A stretch of DNA of 64,000 bases from Onchocerca lupi (GCA_028564675.1 JAOVVO010000307.1:1-64000); one strand, 5' to 3'; counted from the stretch's first letter, positions 1 through 11,725 are shown. Numbers and translations are program-made. Notes: a model not told the origin generated them from the sequence alone.

Positions 1-17
1 TATTATTATTATTATTA

Positions 18-82
<65 letters not shown>

Positions 83-83
83 G
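1..83. repeat. (TTA)n trinucleotide microsatellite
   Basis: An almost pure run of TTA/TAT units begins at the window edge and is broken by only a single TTG near position 20. It is a simple-sequence repeat that probably continues to the left of the window. Confidence 0.97.
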
Positions 84-2226
84 CTGTTTGTTTTATAGTA
101 ATGTCATTTATCACATTACTTTCATGTTAGAATAAAATTCAAATTTTAAGCAATACATTAAATACATTACATTAAGGAATATCATCAATCGAATTATTTC
201 ACGTAATACATTTGACATTAAAAATTGTATCAAAAGATAAGTGAAATAATTTAGGCGCTGTGTTGAATAGAGATGAAAGAACAATTGATCAGTTTATCAA
301 ATAATGCTTAAATTAATCAAAAATCCTAGCATCTTCTTTCTTTCAAAGTTTTCAATGAAAAAAAAATATTTATTGCACATGTTAAGGCTGTTGGCGAAAA
401 AACTGTAAGATGTTCTTTACTAGTTGTAAATAGATAAAAAACATCAAAAGATCAAATAGTGGGAAGATTTTGATTAAAGAATGCAATAATTGTAAACAAG
501 GAATACTAAGATCAAGTAGCTCGACAAAGTATCAAAGAGATGATAACATGTTTACCGCTAAAATGCTTCGATTCGCAAAACAAAACCGACACATTGGAGA
601 TCATGTAGAAGGCGAAGAATCTCGAAAGGATTAAAAGGTTAGAATTTTGGAGCTGAGAAAGTTCAAGTTGACATTTTGAGATTTCAAATTCGACACAGTT
701 CAACTTTTCAGGAGCAGCAATTTCGAAGATAATTCAACGATAATAGTAATGAAGCAAAGTGATAATGACAGTTACAATGGTCAAATTACGAAAACGTAAT
801 AAAACATTTAGATGACTGTTTGTATTTTTTGATTATTTACCGTTTATTGTTTATTTAATTCTTATCATTGTATAAGCGCGATATTGTGTATTAATATCGT
901 GTAAAATCAATAAAATCCTATTGTTGACTTAGCCGAATCACAATAAGCAAGAAGAAGCAATCTCCAATCCAACCAGATCATAATCCAAATTACAATTCGA
1001 TCAGATTTTTTTCCCCAACAAAGGTAGCTAAATCTGAAATGCCGATGGAATTTAACACTGATTAGAATCTTTTGAAGATCTTTCTAGCTTCTAATTACAT
1101 CATTACATCGTTCCTGTAAAATTAAAATGAAACAATGAAATTAACATTTCTCTGACAGTCTAGCTAATTTATATTGATTGATTGATGTGTTGTAATGACT
1201 TTGGTCATGTTTTATGCAAATTACGAATACATGCAAAAACAATTGTTGGCTGTTTTTATTCGGAATTCATTTTTCAACAAATATACTAAATTAATAGTAG
1301 TTTTTTAATACATGGTATTTAATGGAGAAGACGAAGCTTGTTTTTATTTCAAATTTTAATCTTTTGGGTTTAAAGAAGACGAGTATTTTTATGTTTGTAA
1401 ATTTGTAAGATAGAAGAAAGAATAACGGAGGAAAAGAAAATAAAGAAATTGATAAGTTATGAAGAAATAATTCATTTCAATTTTCTTCATTCTTTTCCTT
1501 GATTTTCGCAATTTCGATAATTTGCTAATATTTCTGAATCAATGCTAGCCAGTATTTCTTTCCGATTTTCTAGTAATGATCTCTTCTAGACATTGATGAA
1601 ATATTTGAGACGATCTGACCAATTCAATCAATGAAATTGCAGAATCAAGAATACTATTGATCTCGGGAGTGCGACTATGCCGCCTCATTTCGATAGTTAT
1701 ATAAATCTTCGCGAACAAATGCCACCATTTCCAGCAAAGAAAAGTTTTATCAAATATAGCGATCTAGCACGAACCAATATTCGAAGTCCTGCTAGTTCGC
1801 AAAAAATTATTTTCCAGCGGCTATGTATTCGCGAAATTCGATATGCTGAACTGAATCTGGAGATATTCCGATACTTCCTTCCATGAAAACTTTTCTTTTC
1901 TATATCCGTTGTTTAGTTACTATTATCAGTGATGTAAATGCTACCATTGATAAAGATATATATGATCATATTTAGCTACAATGTACTATCAGGTTAGTAG
2001 CCAGTATTTCTTTGAACAAAATTGCTTATATTGACCTTAATTCCACAAAGGTCTGGCTCACTTTGGACGAAATGTACCTTATTAAGGACTTTGGACTTTT
2101 TAATTGATAAAGATGAATGTAATAACGCACAGTGGAATAATTTCTTTTCGTATGATCATGTTCCGTTTACTGCATTCGAAAAATTCCGTCAGGTAAGCGC
2201 GCAAGTTCCGGAATATCAACCTGATA

Positions 2227-2282
2227 TTTTCAGAAACCATGAGGTCATTTGGATTCTCAGATGACCTTATGATTTCTGAAGA
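2227..2282. other. Long near-perfect hairpin (22-bp arms, 12-nt loop)
   Basis: Arms 2227-2248 and 2261-2282 pair with one mismatch (C with A) and, read as plus-strand RNA, two G-U wobbles. The loop is 12 nucleotides. Size and shape resemble a pre-miRNA or a small inverted-repeat remnant. I did not recognise either arm as a known miRNA, and no protein reading explains the symmetry. The pairing is seen directly; any function is inference. Confidence 0.6.
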
Positions 2283-2402
2283 CTTATTTATGAGTAATTG
2301 TATATGAGTTATTTAACGATAATATTTATATCCCGTTTGAAAGAAATCTAAATATTTACGATCAGATCACCTGATTAAATCTAAAGTATTTGTTTAACGC
2401 TC

Positions 2403-2405
<3 letters not shown>

Positions 2406-2432
<27 letters not shown>
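2406..2432. repeat. (TA)n dinucleotide microsatellite
   Basis: An uninterrupted alternating TA run of about 27 bases. Confidence 0.95.
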
Positions 2433-2433
<1 letters not shown>

Positions 2434-2802
2434 CAGCAGATATATATTTATCCAGAAGATATTTATATTTTCGTAATAAATATTTGCTACTATCACAACA
2501 AAGTAAGATTCATAAATCGAAAGGAATTTTTCAGGAATTCCCAAAAGATTTTAAAGGAAAAGTAGAAGTGATAAGATTTTTTTACCTTTGGAATGAGACC
2601 TCTTTATTCAAAAAAAGAAAAAAAAACATAACAACCAAACTATTCAAGAGAGCTTGAGAAACTCAAACTTAAGGTTTACAAAAAACTAAGTTACCGTAAT
2701 CCAATTATATCACAGATTCTTTCGCTTAAATCAACAATAGCGTGAATGCAGAATCTTATTTTGATACATAAGAAAGGCAATGATTAATATACATAAGGAA
2801 TC

Positions 2803-3889
2803 CTATCGCTTTTTCTTTTTGTTGGCCTTCCCGCCGCCACTTCCGCCACCCGTAGAAGTTTGTGATGCTATCCCGCTACCAATTTGACGTGTTTTTAATT
2901 TTGGTACCATTTCACATGCATATAACATCAATGACATCCCTATAATAATAACATTAATATTAGATTGATAATAAATAAGCCTAAAAAATCACAATGAATA
3001 GCTAAAAAATCCATAAAATCGAATCTTCTTAAATCTAAGGAGTATTCGTTAATACTTACTTGTTGGGAATTTCTGGTTACACAGAGAACCATCATCATTC
3101 CGCAACTGCACTCGTACTCTTCCCTGAGCATTGGTATCACGATTCTGATCCAAAGGATGCATCTTTTGTTTCTGAAAATGGAAATATATAATAAATAAAT
3201 AATTAAGCAGACAAAAAAAAATGATAGAAAAAAGATTAGAATGAATTACTCGAATCTTTACAAACCAATTAAATTTAAGAAAAAAAATCTGATAGAAAAA
3301 GTAAATTTGTTTTATCCAAAAAATGCTCCTATAGAACTTGCCAAAAATTTGTTAACTTCATAATTGAAGCGATAATAAAAACTATTTCTGAGAGCAAGAG
3401 AGAAATTAGATGTTCTTGAATGTCACAAATCAATCGAGAAACTTATTTACTGTGTAGATAAAGAGATAGACATACAAACGAAATGACAGGACGATGAAAT
3501 ATTTCAGCTAGACATATTAATGAATCGATATAAAAGTACCTCAAGTTTGACTTTCATGCCAGCATTCGACAAGATATCGAAGATTTCTTGTGCTGTTGGC
3601 GAGTCCACTGCCTATAATACACTTTGTATTAGTAGTAAAAAAGGTTAAAAATGAAGATGAATTTTGTGTCTATGCATCGGCGAGGTAAATATTGAGAATG
3701 AAAGAGTAAAAGAAATTTGAAATTTAAATTTTTTTTGAAGTTCGAATATTTCTGAAAATGATACCATACCTTATTTTTACTTACTCGTCGTCCTTGTGCA
3801 ATGGTCTTACGAGAATTCATATACAATGGATATATGCATATCCATCTGCATTCATCACTTAAAGGTTTCATCTTGTACTGTACAGCCAT
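2803..3889 (-). CDS. SRP19: Signal recognition particle 19 kDa protein (SRP19), 4 exons
   Basis: SRP19 binds the SRP RNA and helps load SRP54, so it is needed to target secretory proteins to the ER. Exons in transcript order are 3889-3770, 3611-3540, 3171-3060 and 2939-2803. They join in frame to 146 residues, against 144 in human. Exon 1 carries the family signature ICIYPLYMNSRKTIAQGRRV (residues about 18-37). Exon 2 carries SPTAQEI, exon 3 GRVRVQL followed by DDGSLC, and exon 4 MVPKLKTR and the lysine-rich tail that ends the family. Introns are GT-AG. The start is the first ATG, and an acceptor (TTTTACAG) ends one base before it, which suggests spliced-leader addition. The gene is divergent from DDX54, with 757 bp between the start codons. 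No key region is missing. Confidence 0.95.
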
Positions 3890-3899
3890 ACTGTAAAAT
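3890..3899 (-). promoter_or_regulatory. Probable trans-splice (or 5' UTR) acceptor of SRP19
   Basis: On the minus strand TTTTACAG is followed by T and then the ATG, so the AG is at 3892-3891. A consensus acceptor one base before a start codon is typical of nematode spliced-leader trans-splicing. A cis-spliced 5' UTR intron is the alternative. Confidence 0.6.
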
Positions 3900-3951
3900 A
3901 ATTATGGTAATCAATCAATTAGTTGATATATAGTAGTTGAGAGAGCGGAAA

Positions 3952-4062
3952 GAATTAGAAATTAAAAATTCGAGAAAAATGGGAATTAGAAATTGAAAAT
4001 TCGAGAAGAATGGGAATTAGAAATTGAAAATTAATGGAAATTAGAAATTGAAAATTCGAGAT
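3952..4062. repeat. Short tandem repeat, unit about 31 bp, 3-4 copies
   Basis: Copies of a unit starting GAATTAGAAATTGAAAATTC and continuing GAGAAGAATGG follow one another with few substitutions. The third copy has lost about 7 bases. The array lies in the shared SRP19/DDX54 promoter interval. Confidence 0.85.
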
Positions 4063-4248
4063 GAAAAACATAAATATGAATAAATAAAAAAATGTAAAAG
4101 ATGATGCTAACGAAAAGATCGGAGAATTTTATGGCAATAACTGAAAAAACATAGCCGCTAGAAGAAATAATCCTATTGGATAGGAGTTGCAGGGAAAAAG
4201 GGAAATCTTGCCTTAATTTTTACATTCCGACAAATATCGGGGAAAAAT

Positions 4249-4305
4249 TCCGAGATTTAAAGATCTCATATTTTGGAATCCCGAGATTTACAGATCTCAT
4301 ACCCC
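4249..4305. repeat. Tandem duplication, about 30 bp
   Basis: Two adjacent copies of CGAGATTTAAAGATCTCAT, the second with C for A, are separated by TTTTGGAATCC. Each copy is itself a partial palindrome (GAGATTTAAAGATCTC). They lie in the SRP19/DDX54 interval. Confidence 0.8.
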
Positions 4306-4389
4306 CGAATCATTCGCAAACGGTGTCTCACCAGATCTTGTTGGGATAAGCGGCCGGACCCGCAAAGTACCGGCCTAACGCTGTTGAGC

Positions 4390-4545
4390 TTTTTTCCGGA
4401 GATTTTTCCGAAATTTTTGATTCAAGTTAGTTTGTGGGATTGAAGTGTGGGATGTGGGGTGAGGGTTGACGGTTTTTCTGAGATTTTTGATTCGAATTTT
4501 TTGGGAGATTGAGGTGCGGGGTGTGAAATGAGAGTTGATGTTAAT
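4390..4545. repeat. Imperfect tandem duplication, unit about 80 bp
   Basis: The block beginning GAGATTTTTCCGAAATTTTT and ending GTGAGGGTTGACGG recurs with several substitutions as GAGATTTTTGATTCGAATTT through AGAGTTGATG. The G-rich part (GTGTGGGATGTGGGGTGAGG) stands out in this AT-rich window. An 81-codon open frame on the minus strand here is repetitive and is not taken as a gene. Confidence 0.65.
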
Positions 4546-4636
4546 ATTACGAATTGTAGGCAATTTGGAGTTTAGTATTATTTTTAAGTGATAAGATATA
4601 TAATTTGTATAGTATTTCAAGTACTTACATTGTAAG

Positions 4637-4646
4637 TTTGATACAG
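4637..4646 (+). promoter_or_regulatory. Probable trans-splice (or 5' UTR) acceptor of DDX54
   Basis: TTTGATACAG ends immediately before the ATG at 4647. The reading frame just upstream has a stop (4557-4559) and no earlier ATG, so an acceptor here sets the 5' end of the coding exon. Either a spliced leader or a cis-spliced upstream exon could join at this point. Confidence 0.55.
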
Positions 4647-7600
4647 ATGCATAACAATGAAGTGGGGTGTAGTTCGGATACGGAAGAATTGTACGATGCT
4701 TTGAAGACTGCTCAAAATCGAAAACAACGACAAGCTGGAGGATGGCAAACTATTGGTGCTTTTTAATATTATTATATGGAATTTTTTATTTTAAAAGCAA
4801 AGTGATAATTTGATAATAATTCAGGTTTAATTTGTATCATCTCTTTTTTATCGCCATATCGAAAGATTAAATATGGTTATATTTCTGATTTTTGTTTTCT
4901 TTTTTAGCTGTTAAAATGTCATTCTATAGGTTTGGATCATATGCTTTTCAAAGGAATTCAAAAAAAAGGATTTCGTCAACCTACACCAATTCAACGCAAA
5001 GCAATACCGTTAATTATTGATGGAAGAGGTTAAAATTTCATTTTCATTAGGATGCAGTTTTTGTATTCTGCTATGAAAAAAAAGAAGAACTTTCAAAGTT
5101 CAAAAAAAAAAAAAAAAAATTAAAAAACTTTGGGTTTTTCTTTTCACTATCGAAATGTTTGATTATTCATTTTTGTTGTTGGCTTGACCGAATGCTAGAT
5201 TGAAAATCGAATCTTTTGCTAGCTATAGAGCCAGCTTGCACTGCTTTTAAGAAATATTTTTAGAAATTTGCTTATTTGATCTTCCATGGATTGCAACGTT
5301 TTACAGTTATTTTCAGATATCGTTGCTATGTCGAGAACAGGAAGTGGAAAAACAGCAGCATTTATTATTCCAATCTTGCAAAAATTGAAGCATCGTGATA
5401 TGAAAGGCATTCGCGCTTTGATCATTGAACCGACACGGGAATTGGCGATGCAAACGTTCACTGTAGTTAAGGAGGTTGCTATTTCCTTTTGATTATTAGT
5501 TTTCATTTAGTATCATTATGCTAAGCAAAACAACAAGATCAGTAATTATGTATAAGCCTAAAGTTGTATATGCTAGTTTTAGTTTAGTTTTTCGGATACC
5601 ATAGTCATTGATGAATTATGTTTTTTGAAAGAAAAAATCTTTTTTTTTTGTATTATTAACTCTTGATGGAAATTTCTTTATTTTTCACTGATATTATAAT
5701 AATATTTGATAATATACTGCTTTGGATACGGAAAGAAGCTTCAATATGGTGTAATTTAAATTTTTGTCTTTTTGTTTCTTTTGGAAACGATTTAAATTTT
5801 CTTTGTTTCCACAAGTATTTGGATTAATTTTTGTTTCCAGTTGGGAAGGTTTACTGGCTTGCGTTGTGCAGTTTTGGTGGGTGGTGACCGCATCGAGGAA
5901 CAATTTCAAGCTGTGCACGAAAAACCTGATATGTAAATTTTTTTTTTTTTATTTTTCAGATTCATTTCTTTCGTTTATATTTTTTAGCACAAATTTTTGC
6001 AGGTTTTCAAGATTCAAAAATTTTATTTCAGCGTGATTGCAACTCCTGGACGCCTACTACACATTGTCGTTGAAATGGATTTTCGTCTATCTGCAGTGCA
6101 GATTATTGTATTTGATGAAGCGGACCGTTTATTTGAAATGGGTTTTTCTGAACAGCTCCACGTAGGTTTTTTGAACAATTTCCATCTTTGTATAAATTGC
6201 ATCAATCAAAAATTATTCGTTATTTACGGCATCAGAAACTTTTTTTTTTCGTTCGTATTTTATGACTAAGCTTATCAAACTAACTCATATCATCTATATA
6301 TATTTGATATATTATAATTTCAATGCTGACGATTCCTATCAGAAGTTTTCCGATTAGGTAATAATAATGCTAATATCAATTATTTTTTCGGAAACTTTTT
6401 TTTTTTAAGCGTTTCCAGAAGGCAACTCAATGGTATTAAAATCATAAAATTTTTTTATTTGTATAAAGATTAATCAATATAATAGCATGCAATGTATTCT
6501 AAGGAAGTGTTGAAACGATTACCGGAAAATCGACAAACTTTGCTTTTCTCAGCCACCCTTCCAAAGAGTATCATTGCTTTTTCGAAAGCTGGTCTTTCAG
6601 ATCCGGTTCTAGGTATTTCGTTATTTTTAATAAATATGTCTGTAACTTTAACTTTCATCGTAGATTAATTGTAGCATCTGAAAACTCATCAAATTTTAAG
6701 AATTTCTCACCACAACCCGTCTTTATAACTCGTCTTGTGCAGGAATTAGTTAAAAAAATTCTCAAATTTTTTTAAAGAAATTAAATAGTTAAATTTTATT
6801 CTTTTATTCCGTCTTATTGATAAATGTAAATAGAAGTAAAGTTCGAAATTTTTTTCAGTTCGACTTGATCTTGATGAAAAAATCAGTGACAAGTTATCAA
6901 TGTTATTCTTTTACTGTCGTACAGATGATAAATTAGCGGCATTTTTACATCTTGCTCGTGAAGTCGTAGCAGCAAATGAACAAACCGTTGTTTTCTGTGC
7001 AACAATGAAACATGTTGAATATCTGGCAGCAGTTGCGGAAAAAGCTGGAATCGATTGCGTTGTTTTGTATAGCCAACTGGATTCTGTGGCTAGGAATATC
7101 AACATTCAGAAGTAATAATTAATTGTACCAGTAATGTAGCAATTATGGGAAGGCAAACTAATCTAATAATCATCTTACCGTTCGTGAAAACCGCCACACT
7201 AGAGCAATTATGTGATAGTCTTCATACGTTTGATGGATATATTGATCGATGTATTTCAGTGAGAAATTTTCGAAAATTTGGATTTCTTTTTTCATCTTTA
7301 TCAAACAATAAATTTGCAGATTTCGTAAGAAAGAATGCTCCTTATTAATTGTGACGGACATTGCAGCTAGAGGAGTCGATATCCCGCTATTGGATGTTGC
7401 TATAAATTATCATTTCCCCCCGAAACCGAAACTTTTTGTTCATCGTGTTGGTGAGATCCTAATGTTTTATTTTTTATAGATATAAAATAAGATTTTTTGT
7501 TAAGCTTTCAGTCATTTATTCATAAATTTAGGTAGAGTTGCTCGCGCTGGTCGTTTCGGAAAAGCCATCAGCTTATTTGGTGCAGATGAAGTTCCATATG

Positions 7601-10600
7601 TAGTCGATCTCTTCTTGTTTCTAAGCCGTCCACTGAAGTTCGCAGCAATTAATTCATCCAACAAAGGCAAATATCCTATTAATTTTATAGATTTTTCCAG
7701 TAATTCTAATTAAGACGATATATATGATTAGTTGGAATCAGCATCAATATAATTATAAATTTTACTATAACAGAAACTATAGATTTTGCTGTAACAAATA
7801 AATTTTATTTTCCTATTGCAGATGAGACGTTGATTGGAACATTTCCAGATAGTATCATTGATAGAGAAATTGATTTTCTAAAGAATGTGCATGACAATTC
7901 AGATGAACTTGTAAGTTTTAAGATTCTTATTGTTGCGAAGCACTTGACCATATAACTTATTTAAATTAACATTCAAATTTTAGAACGAGCTCCTGAAAAA
8001 ATCAGAAAATGCTATGCAAAAATACAAGAAAACTCGTCCACAGCCATCAGCGGAATCCGTACGTCGAGCAAAAGATGAGATCAAGGAGGCATTATTTAAG
8101 ACTTCCGTTCATCCATATCTACAACAACATACTTCCGAAGAAACTATCAGAGAGTCGTTGCTTCGAGATTTGCATAATTTTAAATCAACGACGGTATGTA
8201 GATTTTCTTTAAACTGTGTGCTTATCTCCATGATTGCTTGAAAATGAATGGAGAGTAGAGAGAAGAGGATTATTTGTTCCTGGAAAGATTGGAAGTTCAA
8301 TTTTTTTCGAATCATAGATTAGTATTCATGGATTGTTCAGAATAGCTAAAATAAACTGCTATGTTTGTCTTACTTTTATATGAAAGCGAAATCCTTCTCA
8401 TTGAAAGCGATGGACCAAGTTCGAAATGTAATGTGTCAGTCTTGGTTGAACTGTCGAGAAATTTAGCGAAATGTGATTTATTTATAGTAATTTCAGACCA
8501 TTTTTGAAATTCAAAGTGGTAGTAAGGCTTTATCAGCAGCTGTTATGAAGGAGAAACGTAAAGCTCATCAGAATTACATACATTCTAAAACTAGTTCGGA
8601 TAAGTATCTGGATTTTGACCAGTCAGAAACAGCTAATCCTACATTTGAAGCAAACGAGGATGTTTTGGTGAGTTCAACTATCATAATTTAGTTCTTTTTC
8701 GTCATCATCTATATAGATTCCACTATTTTCTGGTTAGTATCTCTATTTCTCATATAAAATTAAAAAAAAAATAGTCTTCAAAGCTTTGAAACGTAAATGC
8801 AACATGCTGAAATAAGGAATAAAACTTAACACTAGAGATACAAGATTTTTTATCATATAAAACCAACCGGTTAGTGTCATACCTGTTTCTGCGACTGTAA
8901 TATATGATTATGAATTATTTTTATCATATTCTATTAATTTCATTCAGGCGATAGTGATAACATTGATATTATCGTATTACAAAACGCAAATAAAAATAAT
9001 ATGCTTTGTAAATAATTAAATTTCCTCTATTAAAATAAATCTTCATGAATAATGTAATTCACTGTTGATTACGAAACGCATTTTGGATTGTTTTGTGATA
9101 AATTGAACAATTATTTCTTATTTCACTAACGAATATGTTTCAGAAAAATACTTTTCAAACGATTATAAAAAATACGAAATTCTCAACCATCAATACTTTG
9201 ATGCAAAAAAAGGATAAGAGAAGAAAGCGAAAAGCAGATGAGTTGTTAGAAGAAAAGAGAAAACATTTCATTGGTAATTGCTTTCGAATTTCAGCGTGCT
9301 CTTCATTTCCCATATAATCAGAAGTCTTTAAATGATGCTTTATATTATGTTTCTAATTTAGACATTATTCCCGCACCATGATGTTTTCAGTGTTACTTCG
9401 AAGGAATCAAAATCGGTGGGGAGATTTAATTTTAAAAAACCTTAGTTTTTTTCTTTTTTTTTTTTCAGCTTATGAACCTGCAGAAGCAAATGCAGAACGT
9501 GGTTTGGCAGTGGATCATGATTTCAATGCCTTAGCCAAAGAAAGCGCTATAGAAATTCTTGCTGACGATGATGTTGGTTGGTATAAGCAAGAGAAACGCA
9601 AAAAATGGTTAGCTTTGGTTCCTTCTTTCCGAATTCATAATTTTTTTCTGTTTGAAAGAATTTCAAATATAACTATACTAACGTTCGCAAAGTTAATGCC
9701 ATGAGAGATTCAAACAAGACCATTTCAAAATGAAAAGAAATTGGCAATATGTTTTGAAATGCCATGAAATTTCGTCATGAAATTCCGCTTGTTTGATTCT
9801 ATATTATGATTTTATATTATATATATATATATCCTTGTATATATTTTTCATGAATATCTTAAAAGAACCGAAATTTGGCATTTTCATTTAGCGCATCAAA
9901 TCTAGTGCTGAGTTTCTTGAAGACTTTGGATAAAATTTTGTCCCTATTCCAATGTATAGCATTAACTAATTGCCAGCGTATCTCAAAATATTGAGAAAAA
10001 TTTATCATTTTTAGGGATAGAAAGTTGAAGAAGTTTGTTGGAGATACTAGTGATGATTCAAAGAAAAAAATACGAACAGAAGATGGAACTTATTTACCAG
10101 TGACATACAAAAGTGGTCGTTATGAGAGATGGCAGAAGAAACAAAAATTGGAATATCAGAGGAATGAGGATGATGGCGAGTCAACTGATACAAGGATAAA
10201 GCAACACGATTTTAGGGTTTGCTATTTTCAAATTTTGACATATTGTTTCTTTCGAGCAAGTTCTCTTTTCTGGATTTTGAATAAATAGATTTTCAATTTT
10301 TTTGAAAACGATCTAAAGAAAAAATTTGCATTTATTGAAGGGATGACAAATTAGATTTGGAGAGGGCTATCCGATATAGGTGTTGTAGAGTAATCAAAAT
10401 ATACAAATCGCATCTCAAGAAACTCCGAAGAGGTCACAGTAAGAGGAGAATCTCGTGGTAGTTGAGTTATCTTTTCTGAGAATCATAATTTTGTACTTTT
10501 AGAGACGTAATGGCAATCGAAAAGGAAGAAGGAGACGAAATAACACGGAAAGTAAAGAAAAAAGGGCGCCACGTTCTGAACTAAAAACCTCTGAACAAAT

Positions 10601-10703
10601 CTTGAAACAAAGGAATAAGAAAGCAAAGATTCAGTCATATCAAGCCTATAGAAGAAAGCAAAATTTGAAAAAGAAAGACTTGATTGGAAAACGAAAGAAA
10701 TGA
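4647..10703 (+). CDS. DDX54: DEAD-box RNA helicase DDX54 / DBP10, 16 exons
   Basis: An ATP-dependent nucleolar RNA helicase of the DBP10 family, needed for 60S ribosomal subunit assembly. Exons: 4647-4755, 4930-5028, 5317-5474, 5841-5932, 6032-6161, 6504-6612, 6859-7111, 7320-7450, 7532-7666, 7822-7910, 7984-8193, 8497-8667, 9144-9273, 9469-9607, 10015-10216, 10503-10703. All phases agree and give 785 residues (human 881). Motifs by residue: Q motif GFRQPTPIQ (about 50-58), Walker A SRTGSGKT (75-82), PTRELAMQ (about 109-116), TPGR (157-160), DEAD (181-184), SAT (212-214), TDIAARGVDIP in exon 8, HRVGRVARAGR (358-368). The DBP10 C-terminal domain (YEPAEANAERGL onward) spans exons 14-15, and the tail has the family's SELKTSEQILKQR followed by basic residues. 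Walker A has Ser where many helicases have Ala. The exon 9 donor is GC, not GT. The N-terminus is shorter than human, so an upstream exon remains possible. Confidence 0.95.
7667..7821 (+). other. GC-AG intron in DDX54
   Basis: The exon ends AACAAAG and the intron begins GCAAAT; it ends TATTGCAG. Joining AAAG to ATGAGACG keeps the frame and gives NKDETLIGTFPDS. I see no in-phase GT donor nearby that keeps the same frame without a stop. Confidence 0.8.
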
Positions 10704-10779
10704 TTAGTCTTATTGATGTGATCAAATTTTGCTGTGTTTTTTGCAGTTATGATTACTCTTTTGTTTATTAATTTGACTA

Positions 10780-10785
10780 AATAAA
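10780..10785 (+). terminator. Polyadenylation signal AATAAA of DDX54
   Basis: A canonical hexamer 77 bases after the DDX54 stop codon, in a T-rich 3' UTR. It is the first canonical hexamer downstream that I see. Confidence 0.6.
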
Positions 10786-11278
10786 ATGTTGTTATATTGC
10801 GAATGGTATATATCATCTCACCTTTGATAGTGAATCACGTAAAAGTTGACACCATAGAACAAAGTGTCGGGGACTTTACTTCTGATAGCTGATCTTATGT
10901 GTGAAATTTCTATAAGATCACATGTGCATGTGAGACAAAGAATATGTCTTGTTTTCCAGGGACAAAAATGGAAATAGTCTACAATGTCGGAAGTGAGCGG
11001 AAGAGTATATGATGTTCGTACTGCATAGTGCTTGATTCAAACAAAGATGAAGACTTTTTAAAATTCCAAATCAAAATTATAGCAATTATTAAGAACATAA
11101 TGAATGATTCCTTTCTGAAATGTAAACTTTTCGAGGATTTATTTCATACTTGAATTTGATCAAATTATTAACTTACAGGTTGAATTTAACAGCCTCATAT
11201 ATTGTAACATCCTAATAAGAAAGAATTGCTCAGGCTTAATTAGTTTAATGATATGAACAATATATGCATAGAAAAAGA

Positions 11279-11322
11279 TATTCATATTAGGATATTAAAA
11301 AGGTATTCATATTAGGATATTT
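11279..11322. repeat. Short direct repeat ATTCATATTAGGATAT
   Basis: The 16-base sequence occurs twice about 25 bases apart in the DDX54-CEP290 spacer. Confidence 0.85.
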
Positions 11323-11659
11323 GGTTTTACTAGTCTTAATCGATATAAATTATTTCTAGCTAATGTTATAATTTCAAAATTTTCCACAAAATCATCATGA
11401 TTTTATCTTCATATCAACATGAAAATTTGAAATTTTCTAAGTTAACTAATCGTTACAAATTTATGTATTCAAGTTATATTTCACTTCTAAAATATTGATT
11501 AATTAATTGAAAACAACAGTACATATTGGAATAATAAAAAATATTCACATCTATCTTATATGTTGTAATACATTCATTTTAGGGTTGCTATAGAAACATT
11601 GCAGAGCAAAACAATCAAACACATGACAAAATTAGTTATGCCCAGACATATATTTTACT

Positions 11660-11725
11660 ACTTGGCCAACTTTCTAAATAAAACCAAATAAGCAGACTTG
11701 GCCAACTTTCTAAATAAAACCAAAT
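11660..11725. repeat. 36-bp tandem duplication
   Basis: ACTTGGCCAACTTTCTAAAT followed by AAAACCAAAT occurs at 11660 and again at 11696 without change, so it looks recent. Confidence 0.92.

Larger units (their letters stand above)
84..2802. other. Stretch with no supportable gene
   Basis: AT-rich sequence in which I recognise no conserved protein. Two plus-strand frames have somewhat protein-like composition, 1677-1886 and 2022-2264, but neither matches a family I know. The second runs through a consensus donor (CAG, then GTAAGC, GT at 2193-2194), so 2100-2192 might be part of an exon or a decayed gene. A 16-base sequence (TAGCCAGTATTTCTTT) occurs twice, near 1546 and 1997. A (TA)n run and a long hairpin are listed separately. 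Confidence 0.5.
3890..4646. promoter_or_regulatory. Divergent intergenic region between SRP19 and DDX54
   Basis: 757 bp separate two start codons on opposite strands, so both promoters must lie here unless an upstream exon is missed. Much of the interval consists of three different local duplications, listed separately. I see no clear TATA box or other core element. Confidence 0.6.

Noticed and set aside
2640..2680. ACTCAAACTTAAGGTTTAC resembles the reverse complement of the nematode SL1 leader
   Set aside because: Only about 10 bases agree, and the middle and end of the 22-nt leader do not match. No downstream snRNA-like structure was seen.
4375..4620. 81-codon minus-strand frame upstream of DDX54
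   Set aside because: Its repetitive peptide reflects the 80-bp tandem duplication, and it lies in a promoter interval.
9360..9420. Possible extra DDX54 exon (TLFPHHDVFSVTSKES)
   Set aside because: The exon would be 54 bases with phases that fit neither neighbour. Joining 9273 directly to 9469 is in phase and gives HFIAYEPAEANAERGL, matching the family.
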